This document shows positions 1-6,204 of a stretch of DNA of 9,644 bases, piece by piece. The stretch is taken from the NCBI GenBank assembly GCA_937989795.1, contig CALKBB010000038.1, positions 1 to 9,644 on the forward strand. Reading direction: 5' to 3'. Origin of the DNA: an uncultured Collinsella sp. Lineage in GTDB: Bacteria > Actinomycetota > Coriobacteriia > Coriobacteriales > Coriobacteriaceae. Below the pieces are notes generated by a model that did not search any database, had not been told where the DNA came from, and was given only the letters and a program-made list of their open reading frames with translations. Within the stretch, counting starts at the first letter, position 1. Each line of letters begins with the position of its first letter. The translations under genes and the position numbers were made by a program.

Positions 1-1432
1 GAGCGGCTCGTTTGAGGACGAGGCCGGCGAGCTCAACGTTCCGCCGACTCTGATCAGCTTCGCCGTCGCCGTGGGCCGCGCGGCGCGCGCCGTCTCCCCC
101 GAATTCAAGGGCCTGACGCACCGCGTCGTCCGCATCGCCCCCGCCACCTATGGCCAGGACTACCGTCCCGATGCCCAGCAGCTGCTCGCCGCATTTGACG
201 CCGTCGAGGCGCTCACCGCCGCCGGCGACGCCCTGGCCGTCTCCACGCCCGGCTACGGCTGCGGCGCCGAGAGCCTCTTTAAGATGTGCGTCGGCAACCA
301 GATCGGTATCGAGCTTGCCGAGGACGTGGACGTGGAGAGCCTCTTCACCCCGCTCTACGGCAGCTTTATCGTCGAGCTCGCCGAGGATGCCGAGCTGCCC
401 GAGGTCGCCAACGGCGTTGTCGTCGAGCCCCTGGGCACCACCGTCGAGGGCTATGTCATCGACACCGGCTCCGAGGTCATCGAGCTCGCCGAGCTCCAGG
501 AGGCCTGGGAGAGCGGCATCGAGGGCGTCTTTGCCTACCGCAGCGCTGGCGAGGCCCCCGAGGTCGAGACCATCGACTTCCGTGCCAAGGACATCCACGT
601 GTACGGCGGCGCCAAGATCGCCCGTCCACGTGTGATTATCCCCGTGTTCCCCGGTAACAACTGCGAGTACGATAGCGCCCGCGCCTTCCGCGCCGCCGGC
701 GCCGAGGCCGACACCTTCGTGATCAACAACCTCACGCCCGAGGCCGTCGCCGAGAGCACCCACGAGCTTGCCCGCCGCATCCGTGCAAGCCAGATCGTCA
801 TGATCCCCGGCGGCTTCTCGGGCGGCGACGAGCCCGATGGCTCCGCCAAGTTCATCACGGCGTTCTTCCGCGCTCCCGAGGTCACCGAGGCAGTCCGCGA
901 CCTGCTCAAGGCCCGCGACGGCCTGATGCTGGGCATCTGCAACGGCTTCCAGGCTCTGGTCAAGCTCGGCCTGGTGCCCTACGGTGACATCGTCGACGCC
1001 ACGCCCGATGCGCCCACGCTGACGTTCAACACCATCGGTCGCCATCAGAGCCGCCTGGTGCGCACCCGCATCTCGTCCAACCTGTCCCCGTGGCTGTCGC
1101 AGTGCAGCCTCGACGACCCCTACACCGTCGCCATCAGCCACGGCGAGGGCCGCTTTGTCGCCAATGACGAGGCGCTCACCCAGCTGATCGCCAACGGCCA
1201 GGTCGCCACGCAGTACGTGGGCGAGGACGGCAAGCCGAGCATGGATCTTTCCGTCAACCCCAACGGCTCCGCACTCGCCATCGAGGGCATCACGAGCCCC
1301 GACGGCCGCGTCCTGGGCAAGATGGGCCATGCCGAGCGTCGCGGCGACAACCTGTACCGCAACGTGCCCGAACATGTCCCCGGCGATAAGTTCATGCCGA
1401 TCTTTGAGAGCGGCGTAGCCTACTTCGCTTAA
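1..1432 (+). CDS. purL: Phosphoribosylformylglycinamidine synthase, C-terminal part (5' truncated by window)
   Basis: This is the 3' end of a single-chain FGAM synthase, which makes FGAM from FGAR, glutamine and ATP in the fourth step of de novo purine synthesis in the cytoplasm. The frame is open from base 2, so the start lies outside the window. About 475 residues are present. The first ~180 belong to the end of the synthetase part. The rest is a class I glutaminase domain that begins near base 620 (RPRVIIPVFPGNNCEYDS). The nucleophile cysteine is in GICNGFQ (codon 938-940). The His and Glu of the triad are in KMGHAER (His codon 1328-1330). The AISHGEGRF motif, also conserved in PurQ, is at about 1127-1153. 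Having synthetase and glutaminase in one chain, with this spacing, fits the long clostridial-type PurL and not the separate PurL/PurQ/PurS set. A strong terminator follows 38 bases after the stop. Nothing looks broken. Confidence 0.96.
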   Translation, partial: SGSFEDEAGELNVPPTLISFAVAVGRAARAVSPEFKGLTHRVVRIAPATYGQDYRPDAQQLLAAFDAVEALTAAGDALAVSTPGYGCGAESLFKMCVGNQIGIELAEDVDVESLFTPLYGSFIVELAEDAELPEVANGVVVEPLGTTVEGYVIDTGSEVIELAELQEAWESGIEGVFAYRSAGEAPEVETIDFRAKDIHVYGGAKIARPRVIIPVFPGNNCEYDSARAFRAAGAEADTFVINNLTPEAVAESTHELARRIRASQIVMIPGGFSGGDEPDGSAKFITAFFRAPEVTEAVRDLLKARDGLMLGICNGFQALVKLGLVPYGDIVDATPDAPTLTFNTIGRHQSRLVRTRISSNLSPWLSQCSLDDPYTVAISHGEGRFVANDEALTQLIANGQVATQYVGEDGKPSMDLSVNPNGSALAIEGITSPDGRVLGKMGHAERRGDNLYRNVPEHVPGDKFMPIFESGVAYFA

Positions 1433-1447
1433 AGCTTTCCCATCGGG

Positions 1448-1453
1448 TACAAT
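1448..1453 (+). promoter_or_regulatory. Possible -10 hexamer (TACAAT) upstream of the exporter gene
   Basis: TACAAT differs from the TATAAT consensus at one base and lies just after the purL stop. At 18-base spacing the -35 position (1424-1429, TTCGCT) matches the consensus poorly. Transcription from here would begin near 1460, before the terminator hairpin at 1471-1497. The assignment rests on one hexamer and its position. Confidence 0.3.
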
Positions 1454-1458
1454 CCCCT

Positions 1459-1474
1459 CGGGTAACAACACCCG
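1459..1474 (+). other. Small hairpin that competes with the terminator stem
   Basis: CGGGT (1459-1463) and ACCCG (1470-1474) pair perfectly around a six-base loop. The right arm shares bases 1471-1474 with the left arm of the terminator that follows, so the two stems cannot form together. A five-base stem is weak, and its role as an antiterminator is inferred. Confidence 0.3.
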
Positions 1475-1507
1475 CCACCGGCACGCCCGGCGGCGGGGTC
1501 TTTTTTG
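1471..1507 (+). terminator. Intrinsic terminator after purL
   Basis: CCCGCC (1471-1476) pairs with GGCGGG (1492-1497). Inside it CCGG (1478-1481) pairs with CCGG (1487-1490) around a CACGC loop, with one A/C mismatch between the two helices. TCTTTTTT follows directly (1499-1506). GC-rich stem plus T-run is the classic rho-independent form. It ends purL transcripts but sits only 25 bases before the next start codon. Confidence 0.88.
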
Positions 1508-1531
1508 CTTCGCGCATGTAGGAAGGACATC

Positions 1532-2467
1532 ATGGAAAGCCGCAAGCCGTATCTCGCCACCCTGCCCGGACTCATCCTGGGCTGTCTCGTCTGCTGTGCG
1601 CTCTGGGGGTCGGCCTTTCCCTGCATCAAGATCGGTTACGGGCTCTTTGGCATCCCCACTCACGATAGCGCCTCGCAGCTGCTCTTTGCTGGTTTGCGCT
1701 TCACGCTTGCCGGTATCCTGGTTATCGTTGGGATGAGTGCGACCCAACGCCGCCCCCTCATTCCGCAGGCTCGTGACATCAAGCCCATCTTTGTCTTGTC
1801 GCTCTTCCAGACTATCGGGCAGTACTTCTTTTTCTACCTGGGACTCTCGCGCGCCAGCGCCATGTCGAGCTCCATCATCGAGGCCAGCGCCAACTTCCTA
1901 GCCATCCTCTTTGCCGCCTTGGCGTTTCGCACCGAAAAGCTCAATGCGGCCAATGTGCTTGGCTGTGTGCTGGGCTTTGCCGGTGTCGCGCTCGTCAACC
2001 TTTCGGGCGCGGACGGCACCTTTGGCTTTGCGCTCGACGGCGAGGGATTTATCTTGGCTTCCACTGTTGCGGGCGCCCTGTCGACCTGCCTCATTGGTAT
2101 CTTCTCGCGCGAGCATGACGGCGTCTTGCTCGCCGGCTGGCAGTTCTTGGTCGGCGGCCTGGTCCTTACCGCCATCGGGTTTTTGATGGGCGGCGCGCTA
2201 TCCCCCACCGAAATCGCCCCCGCCATCGCGCTCATCATTTATATGGCACTCATTTCCGCCGTCGCGTACTCGCTGTGGTCGCGCCTGCTTGCCGTCAACC
2301 CCGTCAGCCGCGTCTCGGTCTTTGGGTTTATGAACCCCGTCTTTGGTGTGGTGCTGAGCGCGCTGCTGCTCGGCGAGGGCGCTGGCACGAGCCCCATTAC
2401 CGTACTTGTTGCCCTGCTGTTGGTCTGCAGCGGCATCATCATCGTCAACAGGCCCAAAAAGGCCTAA
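1532..2467 (+). CDS. EamA/DMT-family transporter (10-TM exporter)
   Basis: A 311-residue inner-membrane protein of the drug/metabolite transporter superfamily. It has the usual length, about ten hydrophobic segments, and two EamA repeats (about residues 14-157 and 168-307). Family marks are WGSAFPCIKIG in the first helix, the Ser/Ala-rich stretch LSRASAMSSSIIEASA at the end of the first repeat, and FMNPVFGVVLSALLLGEG in the second. Members export amino acids, metabolites or drugs. The substrate cannot be read from the sequence. ATG 1532 is chosen because AGGAAGGA (1520-1527) lies just upstream. An in-frame TTG at 1505 would fall inside the T-run of the preceding terminator and has no ribosome site. 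The gene stands alone on its transcript, between the purL terminator and a second terminator at 2536-2567. Confidence 0.92.
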   Translation: MESRKPYLATLPGLILGCLVCCALWGSAFPCIKIGYGLFGIPTHDSASQLLFAGLRFTLAGILVIVGMSATQRRPLIPQARDIKPIFVLSLFQTIGQYFFFYLGLSRASAMSSSIIEASANFLAILFAALAFRTEKLNAANVLGCVLGFAGVALVNLSGADGTFGFALDGEGFILASTVAGALSTCLIGIFSREHDGVLLAGWQFLVGGLVLTAIGFLMGGALSPTEIAPAIALIIYMALISAVAYSLWSRLLAVNPVSRVSVFGFMNPVFGVVLSALLLGEGAGTSPITVLVALLLVCSGIIIVNRPKKA

Positions 2468-2535
2468 CGAGCTGCCCTTATTTAGCAGAAGGGATTCACA
2501 TACTTTAGCTTAATGGAGTACATCGGTGAGCCGAG

Positions 2536-2567
2536 GGGCGCCACGCACGCCAGCGTGCGCCCTTTTT
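2536..2567 (+). terminator. Intrinsic terminator after the DMT transporter
   Basis: GGGCG (2536-2540) and CACGC (2542-2546) pair with GCGTG (2553-2557) and CGCCC (2558-2562). There is a single bulged C at 2541 and a six-base loop. TTTTT follows at 2563-2567, directly against the stop codon of the opposing diguanylate cyclase gene. The T-run exists only on the plus strand, so the element ends exporter transcripts. For the opposite gene it gives a hairpin without a U-tract. Confidence 0.85.
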
Positions 2568-3710
2568 CTAGCGTATCTGGATGCCGGCTTTCTTTTTCTC
2601 GGCCTTGACGCGGTAGAGCTCCGCATCGGCAGCGCGAAGCAAGTCTTGCCAGGTATCGACGCCATCACCAACCCGTGCGTAGCCGATGGACATCCGCAAC
2701 AGATACGGGACCTCGGCGCGCGCGAGCTCGTCGCTGATTGCCGCACACAGACGCATGATGTCCTGCTCCGCCGTCGCCTTTTGAAGCACCACAAACTCAT
2801 CGCCGCCATAACGCGCGATAAAGCCACCAGACGCCGAGCAGACTTCCTTAAGCGCAGCGGAGATGACCTGAAGAGCATGGTCACCCTCCACATGTCCATA
2901 GCGATCGTTAATCTGCTTAAAGCCGTCAGCATCCATCATAAGCAGATATACATCTTCGGCCTGATCCACATTTGAAAAGAGCGACAGCATATAGGTCTCA
3001 AAACGGTTGCGATTGTTGAGGCCAGTCAACGGGTCGATCGAGATCAGCTGCTCCTGGTAGATGATGTAGAGCAGCAGGATGCTCAGCGTTATACCGACAC
3101 AAAGGCCCGGTACCGAAAACAAAACCTGGAAGGTACCGCCCACCAGAGCGGGAACCACAAAAAAGGCGAGGGTGCGATAAATGGCCTTCGTTTGCAGGCT
3201 TTCGACTTTTCGAGCCTGAATAAAGGCATGCAAGGACGTATATATGATGTAGCAGTAGCTAACGATAGGTTGAATCATATAAAGCTCTCCGCGACGATAT
3301 ACGCCCCGCGCATCGATATAGAACATAGCGTGCGTCCAGTAGCTGGTAAATGCCAGCACGACCACCAATACGGTTGGCAACGTCACGATCGCAACCCTAT
3401 AGCGCGCGGTCAGAAGGCGAGAGCCCTGCACTGTCTCGGAATAGAAAAACCAAATGAGGCACGCGATGGCGAACAGCGAAAACGAGACCGCGTTGGAAAT
3501 CCAGTTGGCCGTGATGCCTACGGGAGTGCTCACGCCGTCCGAGAGCGTCCAGATCATATCGAAGAAAATGTAGGCAGCAGACGTGTAGCCCAGCATGCTA
3601 AACAAAAGCTGCTGGGTGCTCGAGAACAGGGAGCGACGGCTTCGTGCGGCAAGCCCGATAAGAACAATCATGCATAACAGGAATATCTCGATCTTGAGTG
3701 CCTTAACCAC
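2568..3710 (-). CDS. Seven-TM membrane diguanylate cyclase (GGDEF domain)
   Basis: A 380-residue protein that should make cyclic di-GMP from two GTP. About seven hydrophobic segments fill residues 4-220. They carry no recognised sensor motif and may form a membrane sensor. The GGDEF domain covers about 224-380: it opens with DPLTGLNNRNRF, has DADGFKQINDRYGHVEGD, and carries the intact signature RYGGDEF (GGDEF at 302-306). The inhibitory I-site (RxxD five residues before GGDEF) is absent; those positions are Ala and Gly. The chosen start is GTG 3710, preceded by AAGGGAGG (3725-3718) at good spacing. A TTG six codons upstream overlaps that ribosome site. The gene looks clearly less GC-rich than purL (sampled lines 38-60% against up to 77%), which may mean transfer or relaxed codon use. 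It has no EAL partner in the window. Confidence 0.93.
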   Translation of the reverse strand: MVKALKIEIFLLCMIVLIGLAARSRRSLFSSTQQLLFSMLGYTSAAYIFFDMIWTLSDGVSTPVGITANWISNAVSFSLFAIACLIWFFYSETVQGSRLLTARYRVAIVTLPTVLVVVLAFTSYWTHAMFYIDARGVYRRGELYMIQPIVSYCYIIYTSLHAFIQARKVESLQTKAIYRTLAFFVVPALVGGTFQVLFSVPGLCVGITLSILLLYIIYQEQLISIDPLTGLNNRNRFETYMLSLFSNVDQAEDVYLLMMDADGFKQINDRYGHVEGDHALQVISAALKEVCSASGGFIARYGGDEFVVLQKATAEQDIMRLCAAISDELARAEVPYLLRMSIGYARVGDGVDTWQDLLRAADAELYRVKAEKKKAGIQIR

Positions 3711-3742
3711 TAGACGCCCTCCCTTCAATATCCAAGTGGTCA

Positions 3743-3756
3743 GAATCGCCCGATTC
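3743..3756. promoter_or_regulatory. 14-base palindrome GAATCGCCCGATTC upstream of the GGDEF gene
   Basis: GAATCG and CGATTC form a perfect inverted repeat around CC. It lies 33-46 bases before the GTG start of the diguanylate cyclase, where an operator or core promoter would be expected. The core ATCGCCCGAT occurs again at 6123-6132 in another intergenic region. Operator function is inferred. Confidence 0.4.
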
Positions 3757-3773
3757 GTGTCTGGGCAATAAAC

Positions 3774-3793
3774 ACCCCTTGCTCCGCAGGGGT
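3774..3793 (-). other. Hairpin in the kdgT-GGDEF intergenic region
   Basis: Read on the minus strand, ACCCC pairs with GGGGT (3793-3789 with 3778-3774), and TGC pairs with GCA inside, around a three-base loop with one bulged base. GTTTATTG follows. It may be a second, weak terminator for the upstream transcript or part of the leader of the GGDEF mRNA. The short, moderate U-tract leaves this open. Confidence 0.4.
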
Positions 3794-3809
3794 AAAGGGA
3801 ATAATAGCA

Positions 3810-3853
3810 GAGCGCCCGAACGTTGCTGCAGAACAGTCATCGTTCGGGCGCTC
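3810..3853 (-). terminator. Long hairpin downstream of kdgT, probable terminator
   Basis: A perfect 13-base inverted repeat (GAGCGCCCGAACG at 3810-3822, its complement at 3841-3853) closes an 18-base loop. It begins 45 bases after the kdgT stop. On the minus strand it is followed by TGCTATTATTCCCTTT, which is T-rich but broken, so termination may be partial. On the plus strand no T-run follows. A stem this perfect is unlikely to be chance. Terminator is the simplest reading; an RNA-stabilising hairpin is the alternative. Confidence 0.6.
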
Positions 3854-3898
3854 AAACGGCGCGAGTTGCACGCCGGCATCATTGATGGGTATCGATTA

Positions 3899-4921
3899 CT
3901 ACTCGCCATCAATATCGATCGCGACGGCCTCCTCGATGGCCTCGACACCGGCAGGCGACAGATCCTCCTTGCCTTGGCAGAACTTCTTGTCGACCCAGCC
4001 GGTCAGAATCGGGGCCATGATTGCCGTGATGATAACGGCAGTGGCGATCTGGGCGTACGCGGTGGGCGCAAGCTCGGCGTAGCGCGGCGCGACCTCGGCG
4101 AGAGCAACCGGCGTGGTCATAGCCGTGCCGGCGATAGTGGAGCAGGCAACGGCCGCCTTGCCGTTACCACCGCACAGGCGCTCGAACGCAAAGGTGATGG
4201 GGCCGACAATAAAGAGCGTGATGAGACCCAGCAAGATACCGGAAATACCGCCGGTGATAAAGCTCGACAGGCTCATGGACGCACCGAGCTGAAAACCAAT
4301 GACGGCGATCGCGGGATTGGCGCCGGGAACCAGCAGGTTCTTGATGAACGGGAAGAGGTTGCCCAGAACCATACCGATGACAAGCGGCAGGATGGAGCCG
4401 ACGATGGTGCCCAGCGGGATATTAGCAAGACCCGAAACGCCCAGAATGATCATGGTGACGGCGGGGCCGGCCGTAAAGAACAGGATACCCACGGCGCCCT
4501 GCTCGGACTCGTCGCCGAACTCGCCCATGATACCCGTGTAGAGCGCCATGTTGCAAAACGTAATGCCACCGATGATGGAAACCGAGCTCAGGCCCAAAAA
4601 GTTGTCGTTAAAGAAATACGCAACGCCCAGGCCCAGCGCGGCTGCCACTACAAGCTTAGGAATCAGCACAACGATGCCGGTCTTGATGGCACCCGGCGTG
4701 GACTTAAAGCTGATGCCGGCGCCCACAAACAGCAGGATTGCGGCGACGATGGTGTTGGAGCCGCTGCGGCAGGCGGCGGTAAAGAAGCCGCCGATCTCGA
4801 AGACCTGCGGGCAGAAGGTATTGAGCAAAAGACCGACGATCATCGGGTAGATCATGATGTCACCCGGGATGCGCGGTACCTTGAATTTCTTTTGCTCGTT
4901 GGCGGTCGCTCCCTGTGCCAT
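3899..4921 (-). CDS. kdgT: 2-keto-3-deoxygluconate permease family transporter
   Basis: A 340-residue membrane protein with about ten hydrophobic segments, slightly longer than the E. coli KdgT I recall (about 327). It matches that family in several blocks: IPGDIMIYPMIVG near residue 18, GPAVTMIILGVSGLANI near 152, LVIGMVLGNLFP near 180, and STIAGTAMTTPVALAEVAP near 261. Known members are proton symporters that bring the pectin/glucuronate breakdown product 2-keto-3-deoxygluconate into the cell. No kdgK, kdgA or kduI/D gene lies in the window, so the substrate here is not confirmed by context and could be a related sugar acid. ATG 4921 is chosen because AAAAGGGGG precedes it by four bases. 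A TTG ten codons upstream has no such site. The C-terminus carries an acidic tail. It has 140 bases upstream before azlD and is probably its own transcription unit, since a strong hairpin follows it. Confidence 0.88.
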   Translation of the reverse strand: MAQGATANEQKKFKVPRIPGDIMIYPMIVGLLLNTFCPQVFEIGGFFTAACRSGSNTIVAAILLFVGAGISFKSTPGAIKTGIVVLIPKLVVAAALGLGVAYFFNDNFLGLSSVSIIGGITFCNMALYTGIMGEFGDESEQGAVGILFFTAGPAVTMIILGVSGLANIPLGTIVGSILPLVIGMVLGNLFPFIKNLLVPGANPAIAVIGFQLGASMSLSSFITGGISGILLGLITLFIVGPITFAFERLCGGNGKAAVACSTIAGTAMTTPVALAEVAPRYAELAPTAYAQIATAVIITAIMAPILTGWVDKKFCQGKEDLSPAGVEAIEEAVAIDIDGE

Positions 4922-5061
4922 GAAACCCCCTTTTCCGCTGACGCAGAACAAAAGCCCACGTCACGCTTTGCTACAGTAAAGTTCGACCATGGTACCAGAA
5001 GAAGCAGACCGCCTCAGTGGGAAATTGGATTCGTTGGCCGGAATGAAAACGCGTCCTGCTC

Positions 5062-5385
5062 TTATACGAGGCTCAAAACGATATAGAGCACGATGCCCGA
5101 AACACAGCACCATAGCATCGACTTTGTCTTGATTGCCACCGCCACGACGCCGGCAGCCGCAATCCAGGGAATCAAGCCCTGCCACAAGCCGGCGTCAAAA
5201 GCGCCAGGGCTTATCAAATCGTTAGCAACCAGTGCCGCGAAGGCGGCGGGCGGGATATAACCCAAGGCCTCGGTAACGCGGGGCGACAGCGTTCTCCCGC
5301 GCAAAGCAAACGCCGGGGCAATGCGGAAAAATGCGATAGCCGCCCATGACGACAGCCACAGGACCAAAAACTCATTAACGGGCAT
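5062..5385 (-). CDS. azlD: AzlD-type branched-chain amino acid transport subunit
   Basis: A 107-residue protein, the normal AzlD size, with about four hydrophobic segments. Typical motifs are RIAPAFALRGR (residues 21-31) and ALGYIPPAAFAALVANDL (40-57), the latter being the YIPPA block shared by AzlD proteins. With AzlC it forms a two-component exporter for leucine, isoleucine, valine or similar amino acids. ATG 5385 is preferred: GAAGGGG precedes it by eight bases, and the start overlaps the last 11 bases of azlC, a common coupled arrangement. A longer frame reaching 5436 would add 17 residues that run well inside azlC and is not needed. The substrate is inferred from the family only. Confidence 0.9.
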   Translation of the reverse strand: MPVNEFLVLWLSSWAAIAFFRIAPAFALRGRTLSPRVTEALGYIPPAAFAALVANDLISPGAFDAGLWQGLIPWIAAAGVVAVAIKTKSMLWCCVSGIVLYIVLSLV

Positions 5386-6067
5386 CGCAAGCGCCCCTTC
5401 CTTCGGCGAGAGCATCGCACGCAAGCGCCGCGACAACGCCGACGAGCACGCTTACCGGCACGGCGATATTCGTCCACCCCAAAAACTTGCATATGGCGAC
5501 GGACACCGCAGCCAAAACGGCAGCTACGATATTGCCGCGCGACAGTCGCTGCGAAAAGAGCAGGCAGATAAAGAGCGATGTGCAGACAAAACCCGCAATA
5601 GCGGTGGGAACATCGACAACGGCGCCGACGATGGCGCCCGTCGTACACGAAACGCCCCATGTTGCGATGAGGATCACGTTGAGCACAAAGGACTCGAGCG
5701 GACCCCAATCCTCCCCTTTAACCAACTTGGCAAGCGAAATGCCGTATGCCTCCTCGGTAAGTGTCGCGGCAACGGCCAGCGCCTGACGCTTCGAAGCACC
5801 CCTCAGATGCGGTGCGATCGATGCCGAATAAAGCGCAAACCGCGAGGAGATTGCGGCCACACTTGCGACAATCGATGGCGCCGGTACACCCGCCAGCCAC
5901 AGGTTGCAGACCATAAACTGCCCGCTGCCCGTCACGAACGTGCTGCTCAGAGCAAAAACCATCCAGGGTTCCATTCCCGTCTGCGCCATAATCATTCCGC
6001 ACGGCGCGGCTATCGCAACATAGGTAAGCATCACCGGCCAGACGGTTTTAACGATTTTGAGCACCAT
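5375..6067 (-). CDS. azlC: AzlC-type branched-chain amino acid permease
   Basis: The large subunit of the azlCD exporter, 230 residues with the start chosen here. Family features are a first helix reading PVMLTYVAIAAPCGMIMAQTG, the conserved SSTFVTGSGQFMV segment, then SSRFALYSASIAPHLRG, and TEEAYGIS in the middle. Several hydrophobic helices follow. It sits in the inner membrane. Three in-frame ATGs are possible (6103, 6079, 6067). I prefer 6067 because GAGGA lies five bases before it, while the two upstream ATGs lack a clear ribosome site; the longest form would have 242 residues. It is transcribed ahead of azlD, overlaps it, and diverges from the HD gene across 137 bases. Confidence 0.9.
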   Translation of the reverse strand: MVLKIVKTVWPVMLTYVAIAAPCGMIMAQTGMEPWMVFALSSTFVTGSGQFMVCNLWLAGVPAPSIVASVAAISSRFALYSASIAPHLRGASKRQALAVAATLTEEAYGISLAKLVKGEDWGPLESFVLNVILIATWGVSCTTGAIVGAVVDVPTAIAGFVCTSLFICLLFSQRLSRGNIVAAVLAAVSVAICKFLGWTNIAVPVSVLVGVVAALACDALAEGRGACDAR

Positions 6068-6120
6068 AGCGTTCCTCATCCCGACAAGATTTCCGAGCCG
6101 CATTCAACGACGCGGCAGAA

Positions 6121-6134
6121 CCATCGCCCGATGG
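6121..6134. promoter_or_regulatory. 14-base palindrome CCATCGCCCGATGG between azlC and the HD gene
   Basis: CCATCG and CGATGG form a perfect inverted repeat around CC, 53 bases before the azlC start and 70 before the HD gene start. It shares the ten-base core ATCGCCCGAT with the palindrome at 3743-3756. A divergent intergenic region is a natural place for an operator, but the role is inferred. Confidence 0.4.
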
Positions 6135-6148
6135 CAACCGAGTTCACC

Positions 6149-6154
6149 TACAAT
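6149..6154 (+). promoter_or_regulatory. Possible -10 hexamer (TACAAT) for the HD gene
   Basis: TACAAT lies 50 bases before the HD start codon, in the only upstream region available. No convincing -35 is visible 16-18 bases upstream; that stretch falls in the palindrome at 6121-6134, so a factor bound there would overlap the promoter. It is the same hexamer as the one proposed at 1448. Confidence 0.28.
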
Positions 6155-6204
6155 TGCCACCGGATCGAAAGACACAGAAAGACGCAACTTTTTAGGAAGT
6201 CATT

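Noticed and set aside
2475..2493. CCCTT...AAGGG hairpin just after the DMT transporter
   Set aside because: A five-base stem without a T-run. The stronger hairpin with T-run at 2536-2567 is the better terminator.
3711..3898. Possible c-di-GMP (GEMM) riboswitch before the GGDEF gene
   Set aside because: The conserved GEMM core as I know it (GCAAACC) is absent. Only simple hairpins and a palindrome are visible.
4937..4960. TGACG...CGTCA inverted repeat upstream of kdgT
   Set aside because: Only five bases per arm with a long spacer, which is within what chance gives in this composition.
3779..5086. Long plus-strand open frame (435 codons) opposite kdgT
   Set aside because: Its translation is a charged, low-complexity sequence and it is antisense to a clear transporter gene, so it is a coding shadow.
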